Origin: Acaryochloris sp. CCMEE 5410
Lineage (GTDB): Bacteria; Cyanobacteriota; Cyanobacteriia; Thermosynechococcales; Thermosynechococcaceae
Direction of reading: 5' to 3'
NCBI RefSeq assembly: GCF_000238775.2
Contig: NZ_AFEJ02000002.1
Span: 372,001-436,000, forward strand
DNA: 64,000 nt
Shown here: positions 1 to 9,215 of the stretch, one piece after another
How the letters are laid out: the number at the start of each line of letters is the position of its first letter
Position numbering within the stretch: the stretch's first letter is position 1
Program-made: the position numbers and the translations under genes
The notes under the pieces: generated by a model
What the model was told of the DNA's origin: nothing
Database searches by the model: none
What the model saw: only the letters and a program-made list of their open reading frames with translations

Positions 1-2874
1 CTCGACACCGAACTCCAAGCCCTACAGCAGCAGCTCGCCGAAATCCGCGCCGCCAACGAACAGCAACCCGACCCCCACGACTACACTGAAGCCGAAACCC
101 GCCACTACCTCATCGACCTCGACCTGAAACGCGCCGGATGGCCCCTCGACCAAAAACGCGATCGAGAATACCAAGTCACCGGCATGCCCACCTCTAAAGG
201 GACTCACACCGGCACTGGCTATGCCGACTACGTTCTCTGGGGCGACGATGGCAACCCCCTCGCCGTCGTCGAAGCCAAAAAATCCACCGTCAACCCCGCT
301 ATTGGCCAGCAGCAGGCCAAACTCTACGCCGACTGCCTAGAAGCCATGCATAACCAGCGGCCTCTGATCTTTTACACCAATGGCTATACCACCTGGCTGT
401 GGGACGACACCGTCTACCCTGCTCACCAAGTCGTCGGATTTTACAAAAAAGACGAACTGACCCGCCTTATCCGCCGCCGTACCCAGCGTCAGAGTTTAGA
501 CACGGCCCAGATCAAAGATGAAATTGTCGACCGCTACTACCAAAAGCGGGCCATTGGCAGTATTTTCGAGCAGTTTACCCAGGCTCGCCGCAAAGCGCTG
601 TTAGTGATGGCCACCGGCACCGGCAAAACCCGCACCGCCATCGCCCTAGTCGATGTTCTTCAACGGGCAGGCTGGGTCAAACGCGCCCTTTTTCTCGCCG
701 ACCGCGTGTCCCTCGTTAAACAAGCCGCCAGTTCTTTCAAAAAAAATCTGCCCGACTCCAGCCCCGTCAACCTCGTCACCGAAAAAGATACCGATGGCCG
801 GGTCTACGTCTGCACCTATCCCACCATGATGGGTCTGATAGACCAAACAGAGGATCATAAAGCCCGATTTGGCGTCGGCCACTTTGATCTCGTCATCATC
901 GACGAAGCCCACCGCTCCGTCTACCAAAAATACCGAGCTATCTTCCAACACTTTGACTCGCTGCTCGTGGGCCTCACTGCCACCCCTCGCGAAGAAATCG
1001 ACAAAAACACCTACGACCTCTTCGACCTAGAACCCGGTGTCCCCACCGATGCCTATGAACTCGAAACTGCCGTCGCTGATGGCTTCCTGGTGCCCCCCCG
1101 TGTGGAACAGGTAGATCTGCGCTTTCCCCGCGAAGGCATTGACTACGACACCCTCAGCGACGACGAAAAAGCCCAGTGGGAAAGCCTCGACTGGGGTGAT
1201 GATGACGACTCAGACACCCTGCCAGACCGGGTCAATGCCGCCGCCGTCAACAGTTGGCTCTTTAACAAAGACACCGTCGATAAAGTCCTCAAATACCTAA
1301 TGGAGAACGGTCACAAAGTCAAAGGAGGCGACAGACTCGCCAAAACCATCATCTTTGCCCGTAATCACGACCACGCAAAGTTTATCGAGGAACGGTTTAA
1401 TCACCACTATCCTCACCATGCCGGACATTTTGCCCGCATCATCGACAACTATGCAAAATATCCCCAAAGCCTGATCGACGATTTCTCCATCAAAGACAAA
1501 GCCCCCCACATCGCTATCTCCGTAGATATGCTCGACACCGGCATTGACGTGCCCGAGGTCGCTAACCTGGTGTTCTTCAAGCCCGTCTATTCCAAAATCA
1601 AATTCTGGCAAATGATCGGTCGCGGCACCCGCCTTTGCGAGCATCTCTTTGGTCCTGATCAAGACAAACAAGACTTTCGCATCTTCGACTTTTGCTTTAA
1701 CTTCGACTTCTTCCGCGAACAGCCAGAGGGTATCACCAGCAGCGGCAGCGCTCCCCTCAGTACCCGACTCTTCCGCGCTCGTGTGCAGTTGCTGGGCTAC
1801 GTTAATGCGAATCCTGAACTAGATCCAGATATCGCCCTCAAAGGCTCCCTTACAGATCAGCTATATGGCGAAGTGGCCGCCATGAACCCCGAGAATTTCA
1901 TGGTGCGCATGCACCTAGAAGCCGTAGAAAAGTTCCAACAGCGCCAGACCTGGGACCAAATAAACGACAGCGATCGGGAGGTGCTCACCCAAGAAATCGC
2001 TGGTCTGCCCAATGACCTAGAAATCGACGATATCGAATCGCGGCTATTTGACCTCAAACTATTGCGCATGCAGCTTGCCCAGACCGAGGGAGACGCCGCC
2101 ACCTTCGAACGCCATCGTCAGCGCGTGGTAGAGATGGCCCTGCTCATCGAAGAGAAAACCACAATCCCCGCTGTCGCTGCCCAGCTCGAATACCTTAACC
2201 GTATACAAGAAGCTAGTTTCTGGGAAGCCATCGACCTGAACGACCTCGAAGAGTTGCGCCTGCGCCTGCGAGGGTTAACCCCATTTCTCGACAAGAAAAA
2301 ACGCAAGATTGTTTACACCGACTTCCAAGACGAAATCATCAGGGTGCGAGAACAAGACGTGGTCTACATGCCCAAAATGACCGGCGTGCAGTACGAGAAA
2401 AAAGTCAAAGCCTATCTGCGCAACCATCAAGATTACCTTGTCATTCAGCGGTTACGGACCAACAAACCCCTGACTGATACCGATCTGCAAGGACTAGAGG
2501 CCGCTTTAGCCGAGATCGGCGCAGACGAAGGCGAAACGCTCCTCTCCAATTTATTAACGCGCAGTAATGCTCCATCCCTCGCTCATTTCATCCGCAGCCT
2601 CGTGGGAATGGATCGCAAGACTGCTCAAGCTGCCTTTTCTCATTTTTTAAATGACCGCAGCCTTACACCCCCACAGATCCGCTTTATTGAAATGGTGATC
2701 GATCAGCTCACTGCACAAGGCATCGTAGAAGCTTCTGCCCTTTACGAACCACCCTTCAGCAACCTTCATGCAGGCGGTCCCGATGAGTTATTTCAAGGGC
2801 AGGAAACCATCATAGACGGCATCTTCGAGACTTTAGCATCAATCCACAGTGGGTTAGTCTCTACGGCCAGTTGA
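1..2874 (+). CDS. hsdR: Type I restriction enzyme, R (motor/nuclease) subunit, 5'-truncated by window edge
   Basis: The frame is open from base 1, so the gene starts upstream; 957 residues are visible. A PD-(D/E)xK-type nuclease core is seen (D76, then E91-x-K93 in VVEAKKS). It is followed by an SF2 translocase: Walker A ATGTGKT near residues 204-210, DEAH at 301-304, GLTATP near 324, and a motif VI region in MIGRGTRL. The C-terminal 350 residues match the EcoEI-type R C-terminal region, which binds the methylase. Known role: ATP-driven DNA translocation and cleavage of unmodified DNA together with HsdM and HsdS. Neither partner lies downstream, so they would be upstream of the window. Codons are strongly C-ending and the gene looks more GC-rich than its neighbours, suggesting transfer. 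Confidence 0.93.
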   Translation, partial: LDTELQALQQQLAEIRAANEQQPDPHDYTEAETRHYLIDLDLKRAGWPLDQKRDREYQVTGMPTSKGTHTGTGYADYVLWGDDGNPLAVVEAKKSTVNPAIGQQQAKLYADCLEAMHNQRPLIFYTNGYTTWLWDDTVYPAHQVVGFYKKDELTRLIRRRTQRQSLDTAQIKDEIVDRYYQKRAIGSIFEQFTQARRKALLVMATGTGKTRTAIALVDVLQRAGWVKRALFLADRVSLVKQAASSFKKNLPDSSPVNLVTEKDTDGRVYVCTYPTMMGLIDQTEDHKARFGVGHFDLVIIDEAHRSVYQKYRAIFQHFDSLLVGLTATPREEIDKNTYDLFDLEPGVPTDAYELETAVADGFLVPPRVEQVDLRFPREGIDYDTLSDDEKAQWESLDWGDDDDSDTLPDRVNAAAVNSWLFNKDTVDKVLKYLMENGHKVKGGDRLAKTIIFARNHDHAKFIEERFNHHYPHHAGHFARIIDNYAKYPQSLIDDFSIKDKAPHIAISVDMLDTGIDVPEVANLVFFKPVYSKIKFWQMIGRGTRLCEHLFGPDQDKQDFRIFDFCFNFDFFREQPEGITSSGSAPLSTRLFRARVQLLGYVNANPELDPDIALKGSLTDQLYGEVAAMNPENFMVRMHLEAVEKFQQRQTWDQINDSDREVLTQEIAGLPNDLEIDDIESRLFDLKLLRMQLAQTEGDAATFERHRQRVVEMALLIEEKTTIPAVAAQLEYLNRIQEASFWEAIDLNDLEELRLRLRGLTPFLDKKKRKIVYTDFQDEIIRVREQDVVYMPKMTGVQYEKKVKAYLRNHQDYLVIQRLRTNKPLTDTDLQGLEAALAEIGADEGETLLSNLLTRSNAPSLAHFIRSLVGMDRKTAQAAFSHFLNDRSLTPPQIRFIEMVIDQLTAQGIVEASALYEPPFSNLHAGGPDELFQGQETIIDGIFETLASIHSGLVSTAS

Positions 2875-3123
2875 TCTTAATGCAGTCAGGCTGCTCAACA
2901 TCAATAGCTGCATTAAAATGACAAGGATGTCTGCCCAAAATGTATGGGGTCTTATCGCCAAACCCGCTGTTTCTTCCACATTTGGGCAAAAGAACAGCGT
3001 TTGCAGGGTCTTGTCCGCTTTTGGTGAACCCAAAGAGGCAAATGACAAAGAGTCTGACCTGTAGTCAGTCCAGCAAGTTTGCTTTCATACAATAGAGACT
3101 GAACTGATGGAACGAAGCATCTA

Positions 3124-3933
3124 GTGTTGCAGAACCTCTCAATTCCTCAATCCCTCTTGGCCTTAATCGTACTTCAACCCATTGACCTAGCTTGGGCATT
3201 AGGCTTAATGGCGATCGCCATTGGTCTCTCGGTTTGGCAGCAACTTGACCTGACCTGGAGCTTATTTTTAGCCATGGGTCGAACAATTTTACAGCTCATG
3301 ATTATGGGCTATGTCTTGTGGTTTATTTTTGACTGGAAACATCCAGGAGCTGTTTTAGCCCTGGTAGCAGGCATGTTGACCGTAGCCAGCATTGAATCTC
3401 GCAACCGCATTGGCAAAGATATTCCCCACCTTATCCCCTGGCTATGGGGCTCAATTTTTATCAGTACGGTTTTGACTCTGAGCTACACGACCCTTTTTAT
3501 CCTGCAACCAGAGAATTGGTTTGATCCGCAATATCTCATTCCCTTAGCGGGGATAGTGATGGGAAACGCGATGAATGGTGCTGCGATCGCAGGGGAACGC
3601 CTCGTCAAAAGTTTAAAGGCGAATCGTAATGAAATTGAGACCCACCTTTGCCTAGGAGCCTCTCCTCAGCAAGCAATTGCCCAATATCGTCGCGATGCCA
3701 TTCGGGCCGGACTCATTCCCACGATCAATGCCATGATGGTGGTTGGCCTCGTTAAGCTACCTGGCATTATTACGGGACAGCTGCTTAGCGGTGTTAACCC
3801 TCAAGAAGCAGCCTCATACCAGATATTAATTATGTTTATGTTGGCTTTCGCCACCTTAGTGACCACCTTGCTGGTGGCGAAAGGAGTGTATCGTCAGTTT
3901 TTTAATGCATCTGCTCAGTTGACCTTGCCCTAA
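3124..3933 (+). CDS. FetB/UPF0014 family ABC transporter permease
   Basis: A 269-residue integral membrane protein with about seven hydrophobic segments. It matches the UPF0014 (YbbM/FetB) family, including the conserved GMVMGNAMNG-like stretch, seen here as AGIVMGNAMNGAAIAGERL, and the later VKLPGIITGQLLSG segment. In E. coli, FetB pairs with the ATPase FetA to export iron and relieve oxidative stress. No FetA-type ATPase is adjacent here, so the partner and substrate are unknown. The start is a GTG with only a weak upstream GGAA. It follows hsdR by 249 bases with no recognisable signal between, so it is probably transcribed independently. Confidence 0.82.
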   Translation: MLQNLSIPQSLLALIVLQPIDLAWALGLMAIAIGLSVWQQLDLTWSLFLAMGRTILQLMIMGYVLWFIFDWKHPGAVLALVAGMLTVASIESRNRIGKDIPHLIPWLWGSIFISTVLTLSYTTLFILQPENWFDPQYLIPLAGIVMGNAMNGAAIAGERLVKSLKANRNEIETHLCLGASPQQAIAQYRRDAIRAGLIPTINAMMVVGLVKLPGIITGQLLSGVNPQEAASYQILIMFMLAFATLVTTLLVAKGVYRQFFNASAQLTLP

Positions 3934-3958
3934 AAAGGGAGGGATGTTCAAGAACCCG

Positions 3959-4411
3959 TTACTCAGCTTTGACTTCCAGGCCAATATCAAACATAACTTC
4001 TCTAACACCGGGAATATCTTTGATTTGAGTGACAATATCACGAGCAATATCAATATCTTGGACATTGCCAAAAATTTGGACTGAACCACTCGCTACTGCT
4101 GCAAAGACTTCTGGGTTAATGTCTGATTTGATCAAAGATTTAATTTCTGGATCAGTGAGCCGTTCCGCTTCTGGTTGGAACTGGACATATTCCAAGCCAC
4201 GGTAGCGCAATTTGGTGGGGTCAATTTTCAGATCTTCATCAATGACTCGTTGTCGCTGATCTAAAGCACTATCGGATGCTCCCATTGCAGCCAATTGAGG
4301 CAGGTTAAGGGTTAGAGCAGCCACGCTATTGCCAAACAAGAGGATACTGACTAGGCAGGCAGCCAAAGCTGAACTCAGAAATCGTTGAGACTTCAAAAAA
4401 GGAAGTTTCAT
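3959..4411 (-). CDS. Exported BON-domain protein
   Basis: About 150 residues. I chose the ATG at 4411 because it starts a classical signal peptide (MKLPFLKSQ, hydrophobic core, then SVAA before a likely cleavage site); an upstream in-frame start at 4456 would bury it. The C-terminal 70 residues (LIKSDINPEVFAAVASGSVQIFGNV...DIPGVREVMFDI) look like a single BON domain, a small alpha/beta fold thought to bind phospholipid or other membrane ligands in the periplasm. No partner is nearby. Convergent with the FetB-like gene, 25 bases apart. Confidence 0.65.
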   Translation of the reverse strand: MKLPFLKSQRFLSSALAACLVSILLFGNSVAALTLNLPQLAAMGASDSALDQRQRVIDEDLKIDPTKLRYRGLEYVQFQPEAERLTDPEIKSLIKSDINPEVFAAVASGSVQIFGNVQDIDIARDIVTQIKDIPGVREVMFDIGLEVKAE

Positions 4412-4875
4412 CAGCAGGACAGTGATTGTACTGGCAAGAAAGAAAACAAGGAACATGGCAGATCAATTCAATACAACACCAGCCAACAGGCCGCATTTCA
4501 CCGTAACACTTTTCATTCCTTTACATTCACCCTGGTATGCAGAATATAGGACTGCGCTATAGGCGTTTCAGCATATGACGGCAATCTTTTCGGTCAAAGC
4601 ATTCTCCTCTCCAGTACGATAGCCCTAGCCATCAACTCTCAAATTTTGAAGGCTTTCGAAGTCAAGCCGAGACCAACATCCTCAGGGCTAGCTGGTCTAT
4701 CGTCTGCTCACACAGGACTTCAATCTGTTGCCAATTTTTCTCTCAGAATTGCGCTTTCCCGTCTTTTTGAGGCGATCTTTGGTCTATATCAGCGCCAGAA
4801 ACTCTTGTGTTGTCCCTAGCCATGAGTGCCATATCCCTTTAATCACCATTTTTATCGTCACCCCATTGGGCTAAC
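4412..4875. other. Gene-free stretch of about 460 bases
   Basis: Lies upstream of the BON gene and downstream of the site-2 protease gene, both on the minus strand. I see no convincing open frame. A 7-base inverted pair (TAGCCCT near 4620 and AGGGCTA near 4683) could form a weak hairpin, but no T-run follows. It presumably contains the BON gene promoter. Confidence 0.5.
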
Positions 4876-6546
4876 CTAACCGGAGATCATGGCTCCATCA
4901 GAATTGGAATGGTAACCCGCCATCAACTGCTGAAATGCGGGTTCTGAGCGCAATGGATCGAGGTCTGCATCAGAGGCTGCCAGGTCACCAACTTTTGGAT
5001 CGAGATTAAGAGCCTGGCTCAGCATGTCTAATGCCTGTTCACATTGTCCTTGCAAACTATAGGTACAGGCCTTGTTATAGACAGCTGTGGCATTCTTAGA
5101 ATCTAAGGAAAGGGCTTGATCATAGGATGCAATCGCCCCTTCAAAATCTTGGAGTTGTAGCAAGGCTGAACCTTTGGCAATCCAGGTTTGGGTCGCATCT
5201 GCCCGCAGATTTAAGGCATGATCGTAGCAGCGAATGGCTCGCTTATACTGCTGCTGAGGCATCAGTGCAAGTCCTTTTAAGTACCATGCGGTCCAAGAGG
5301 ATGGATCAATGTAGGCAGCTCGATCAAAGCTATCAACCGCTGCTTTATATTGGCCCAGGTGATAGTGGGCTAAACCGTGATCGCACCAAATATTCGCATC
5401 TTCAGGATCAAGAGCGAGGGCCTGCTCGTAGTCAGCAATCTCATCTTCATAGCGCTGTAATCCTCGCTGAGCCCGGCCTCGATGCACCCAAGCTAAGGAC
5501 TGATCAGACTGCAAATGCAGGGTTTCGTCGAAGGCTGCGATCGCATGTTCGTACTGCTGCATAAATAACAGGGCAATCCCCCGGGAATGCCAGGTATCGG
5601 CATCGGGTTTCAGTTGGATGGCCTGGTGAAAGGCTGCTTCAGCAGCCTCGTACTGATGATCTTCGAGCAGCAGCTGTCCTCGCTGATACCAATATTGGGG
5701 CTGATCGGGATTGGCCTGAACGGCTTGTTCTGAGTTTGCGATCGCACGCTGCAAATCCACCCTTTGATTAGACTGAACGTGGGTTCTAGGGTTCAATCGT
5801 TGACCAATAGCAATCGTCGCCACCAGAATCACCAGCGGCAGCCAGGACCACTGCTGAAAAACAGCATATCCCACCTTTGAGAATAAAACTGGGATACCTA
5901 TCTGCTGAGTCAATCCATCCACAAATCCCCAAAAGGTGGCATTGGCAACGGGCACAAACCACAACAAAACAAATAAGATCAAAAATCCGTAACGGCTATA
6001 CTTTCTCGCTTGTTTCTGCACAGAAGGGGGAAGCCAAGGCTCAATAATGCCAAAGCCGTCCAGAGATGGGATAGGCAAGAGATTTAAAACAGCACCTGCA
6101 ACTTCTAACAAGCCTAAAAACGCCAGGGCTAACCATAGCTGATCTTGGGTAGTCAGGGCTTCTAATTCAAACGTTCCTAAACTCAGGGAAGTTTCCACAG
6201 TTTCAAGGGGATTCCCTAGCCGAAAAGGCACTGCCAATACCAACGCCACTATAAATGTTGCCGCAGGCCCTGCTGCGGACATGGCACTATCCCACAATCG
6301 ATTCCGGATCAGGCTGCGATTGATATAGACTGCTCCTCCAGGCAATGGGATGCCACCAATGAGTAGAAAGACAATTGGCAATACCAAACTCAAAGAAACA
6401 TCCGTATATTTGAGGGGGTTTAGGGTGAGATACCCCTTATCTTTGACCGTTTTATCTCCGCCCCAGTAAGCAATAATGGCATGTCCAAATTCGTGCAGAC
6501 AAACAGAGACAATCCATCCCAAGAAAACGATGAGGGTAACAATCAC
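4876..6546 (-). CDS. Site-2 protease (M50) membrane metalloprotease fused to TPR repeats
   Basis: 556 residues. The N-terminal half is a membrane protease: HEFGH near residues 18-22 is the zinc site and NLLPIPSLDG near 150-160 supplies the third ligand, as in S2P-family intramembrane proteases that release anchored sigma or anti-sigma factors. The C-terminal half (about 265-540) is a run of seven or eight TPR units with the typical W..G..L...Y..A...Y..AL pattern, a protein-binding scaffold. The start is a GTG; no in-frame ATG precedes HEFGH. It follows the DnaJ-TPR gene by 23 bases on the same strand, so the two probably form an operon. Substrates are unknown. Confidence 0.85.
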   Translation of the reverse strand: MIVTLIVFLGWIVSVCLHEFGHAIIAYWGGDKTVKDKGYLTLNPLKYTDVSLSLVLPIVFLLIGGIPLPGGAVYINRSLIRNRLWDSAMSAAGPAATFIVALVLAVPFRLGNPLETVETSLSLGTFELEALTTQDQLWLALAFLGLLEVAGAVLNLLPIPSLDGFGIIEPWLPPSVQKQARKYSRYGFLILFVLLWFVPVANATFWGFVDGLTQQIGIPVLFSKVGYAVFQQWSWLPLVILVATIAIGQRLNPRTHVQSNQRVDLQRAIANSEQAVQANPDQPQYWYQRGQLLLEDHQYEAAEAAFHQAIQLKPDADTWHSRGIALLFMQQYEHAIAAFDETLHLQSDQSLAWVHRGRAQRGLQRYEDEIADYEQALALDPEDANIWCDHGLAHYHLGQYKAAVDSFDRAAYIDPSSWTAWYLKGLALMPQQQYKRAIRCYDHALNLRADATQTWIAKGSALLQLQDFEGAIASYDQALSLDSKNATAVYNKACTYSLQGQCEQALDMLSQALNLDPKVGDLAASDADLDPLRSEPAFQQLMAGYHSNSDGAMISG

Positions 6547-6569
6547 AACGGCGGTTTCATTCCTGTCGG

Positions 6570-7877
6570 TCAGCTAGCAAATATTGTAAAAGTGCCATAG
6601 GTCAATGCACTGGTTATCAATAATAGAGTCGGAACGGCCAATGTAGCATTTTGCTCTGACAAGTTATTCACTTGAGAGCAGCCCACATACAGCATCAACA
6701 CCGAATCACACCCCAGATAGAAGGATAAAATCCAAACGCCAGCCGCCCCAAATTGAACCACCAGCCCACTTAAAAACATCAGCAGACTCAGAGGCAAGAG
6801 CGTTGCCCCACTGATAAAAATATCGCTGGCCCAACTCCCTCGAGCCCGAATCAGACTCCGAACAAGTTGATTCAAAAAAACTAAGCTAAAAAATGGCATC
6901 GCGCCGAGTATAAACCGTTCGCCCAAGGTGACTGAACTAAAGACAATCGGAAACAGGTTAGCGGCTAACACAAACCCCAGTATGGACAGCCCCGCATAGC
7001 TTAACCCCACTTCAGTAGCCCGACGAGCAGACAAGCGGCCAAAGGTGGGCAACAATCCACCACTTGGGTTCATAAAGAACTCAGGAATCGTCGTAAAAAT
7101 ATCTTGTAAGAGACCTTGCTCTCTTAATTGCTGTCTTTGGACTTTAACCTCAGATTTCGAGTGGCGACTCCGCCCCATCTCTTGCAAAATCACCTGCACT
7201 CGGTTGACTTCATCTGGTTCACCTTGGGCTTCAAAAAGCTGTGCAGCCTTGGTTAAGTCTTCACGGGCCAACGTCTCTTCCTGCATTTCCAGACGGGCTC
7301 GTCCACGGTGCAACCAGGCTTGGGCATAATCTTCGTCCAGAGCAATAGCTTGGCTATAGGATGCGATCGCAGCGGGTGCAGAGCCTAACTGCAATCGGGC
7401 TCGCCCCTGGTAATAGTAGGCCTGGGCAACCGTATCATCCAACCCCAAAATCTCCGCACATTCTGCCAGTACCCCTTCGTCATCCCCCTGAACAAACCTC
7501 ACCTGACATCGTTTGAGGTAGGCATCCAAGAATTCTGGATCGGATTCAATGGCACGGGTGTAGTCCTGAATGGCCCCCACATAATCTCTTTCAGCAGCCT
7601 TTTGAGTCCCTCGGGCATACAATGCTTGAGCGGTGGTGAAACCATTACTGCCATCCCCATGAATAAATCCATCCACTGGGCTAGAAGGATAGAGGGCTTC
7701 AGAAATAATGTCATAGGCTTCGCTCAAACGTTGAAACTCAGCCTCAGCAGCAGGGTTGTCTGGGTGTAAATCAGGGTGGCAGGTTCTGGCCTGACGCCGA
7801 AAGGCAGCTTTAAGCTCTGCAGGCGTTACATCCGCTGAAACTCGAAGCAGTTGAAAGTAAGGTTGCAAATCCGCCAT
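6570..7877 (-). CDS. DnaJ-domain protein with TPR repeats and C-terminal membrane segments
   Basis: 435 residues. Residues 5-65 form a J domain with the HPD tripeptide (in CHPDLHPDN), which stimulates Hsp70 ATPase. About 85-240 hold three or four TPR-like repeats, and about 290-435 contain four or five hydrophobic segments, so the protein is probably a membrane-tethered co-chaperone. The ATG at 7877 gives the standard start of a J domain. It lies directly upstream of the M50-TPR protease. The pairing suggests a chaperone that delivers or senses clients at a membrane where the protease acts; that link is inference. Confidence 0.82.
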   Translation of the reverse strand: MADLQPYFQLLRVSADVTPAELKAAFRRQARTCHPDLHPDNPAAEAEFQRLSEAYDIISEALYPSSPVDGFIHGDGSNGFTTAQALYARGTQKAAERDYVGAIQDYTRAIESDPEFLDAYLKRCQVRFVQGDDEGVLAECAEILGLDDTVAQAYYYQGRARLQLGSAPAAIASYSQAIALDEDYAQAWLHRGRARLEMQEETLAREDLTKAAQLFEAQGEPDEVNRVQVILQEMGRSRHSKSEVKVQRQQLREQGLLQDIFTTIPEFFMNPSGGLLPTFGRLSARRATEVGLSYAGLSILGFVLAANLFPIVFSSVTLGERFILGAMPFFSLVFLNQLVRSLIRARGSWASDIFISGATLLPLSLLMFLSGLVVQFGAAGVWILSFYLGCDSVLMLYVGCSQVNNLSEQNATLAVPTLLLITSALTYGTFTIFAS

Positions 7878-8054
7878 TAATATCTAAATTCAGGAGTGAT
7901 GCTGCTTGATGAGCAAATTCTAGTTTAGCTAGTTCAGAATAGGCCAATTCGTTCTTTGTAAGCCATCTCTTGGCAACGCCACTAGCGTTATTCACAAGAC
8001 CGGATATCAGACACCCCTACACAACCCTATCAATACAGGGAACAGAATGCCCAC

Positions 8055-8684
8055 CTACACTGGAGGAGACTTAGGCTGCAACTGTTGCTCCCACAGCCAC
8101 AACAAACCATTACTGATGACAGCTAACAGGCCCACCACAATTGTCCCAGCCCAGATTTTGTCATATCGCCCCGCTTGAGCAATGCCCTCAAAAAGCAATA
8201 CCCCCAATCCCCCTGCCCCAAATTTAGCTGCAATGGTTCCTAGAGCAATCATGACCGTCGTAGCTAAGCGAACCCCCGCCAAAAAGACAGGTCGCATTAA
8301 CGGAACTTGCACCTGCCACCAACATTGCCAGGCAGACATACCCATCCCTTGAGCTGCCTCCAATATAGGTTGCGGAATAGACTGCAACCCCACCAAAATA
8401 CTTCGCACCAATATGACTTGTGCATATAGGGTCATGGCTACTATTGCGGTCATGGAACTGAGTCCCAGCAACGGGATGAGCAAAATCATCAAGGCCAAGC
8501 TAGGAATGGTATAAATCACTCCCAATATCGCCATAATGGGTCCTTGCAGCCAAGTCCACCGATAAATGATCCAGGCAATAGGAACTGCAATGATCACAGC
8601 CCCTCCTAAAGCAATCCCCGTCATTTGCAGATGCTCCAGCAATAATTCCAATACAAGATCTGGATTTTGGAAGATATAGCTCAT
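8055..8684 (-). CDS. Osmoprotectant-type ABC transporter permease (OpuBB/OpuCB-like)
   Basis: About 209 residues with six hydrophobic segments and the EAA loop that contacts the ATPase (EAAQGMGMSAWQCWW). It belongs to the BPD-type permeases of glycine betaine/choline/carnitine uptake systems. I chose the ATG at 8684 rather than an in-frame start at 8705 because it overlaps the TGA of the preceding gene as ATGA, a sign of translational coupling. The matching ATPase is probably the gene at 16188-17147; no substrate-binding protein is seen in the window. Confidence 0.8.
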   Translation of the reverse strand: MSYIFQNPDLVLELLLEHLQMTGIALGGAVIIAVPIAWIIYRWTWLQGPIMAILGVIYTIPSLALMILLIPLLGLSSMTAIVAMTLYAQVILVRSILVGLQSIPQPILEAAQGMGMSAWQCWWQVQVPLMRPVFLAGVRLATTVMIALGTIAAKFGAGGLGVLLFEGIAQAGRYDKIWAGTIVVGLLAVISNGLLWLWEQQLQPKSPPV

Positions 8685-8959
8685 GATTTTGTGTTGCTCA
8701 ACCAACCATGTAAGCCAATGGCCCCTAAGATGCCGCTCAGCAAAGTCCAGACACCATCGGCAAACAAGTTAATCCGCTGAATATTTTGAGCGGCTTCTGC
8801 TTTGAATAGTGCAGATAAATCATCTGTACTGCGAAGAACATCTTCATAGGCTCGATAGTCGATTTTGAGCTGTTGCCAATCCGTTAAGGTTGCATTGCCA
8901 AAAATAACCACTCCAGCTACCCCCGGAATAATTACAAGCAGGAAAAGGGCGTTTCGCAT
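8681..8959 (-). CDS. Small two-helix membrane protein coupled to the ABC permease
   Basis: Starting at the ATG at 8959 gives about 92 residues: a hydrophobic segment near the N-terminus, a polar helical middle (about 50 residues) and a second hydrophobic segment near the C-terminus. A longer start at 9058 is possible (125 residues), but neither has a strong ribosome site. I do not recognise the family. Its stop overlaps the permease start as ATGA, so it is probably co-translated and may be an accessory subunit of that transporter. Confidence 0.6.
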   Translation of the reverse strand: MRNALFLLVIIPGVAGVVIFGNATLTDWQQLKIDYRAYEDVLRSTDDLSALFKAEAAQNIQRINLFADGVWTLLSGILGAIGLHGWLSNTKS

Positions 8960-9215
8960 CTTCAAATGTTCACTCCAGAAAGAGGAAAAGAGTTGTGCAC
9001 TGAATCCTGTTGATTGGTGGGAGGAAGCTGGGGCTTCACCAAATTTTGACAGAATCATCAGAAACTACAGTCAATGTATCGTATGAATTTAAGTTCATAT
9101 ACATGGGGCTGAGCCCATTTCACGGATCACCACTCAGATTGGTCTTTTAGAATCAGCCTGATACAGTTTGATTAATCTTGGACCTACGCTTAGCCACCTG
9201 TATCTAACCTCAGTC

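Noticed and set aside
4600-4720. Short inverted repeat as a terminator or small RNA
   Set aside because: The arms are only seven bases, the loop is long and no T-run follows.
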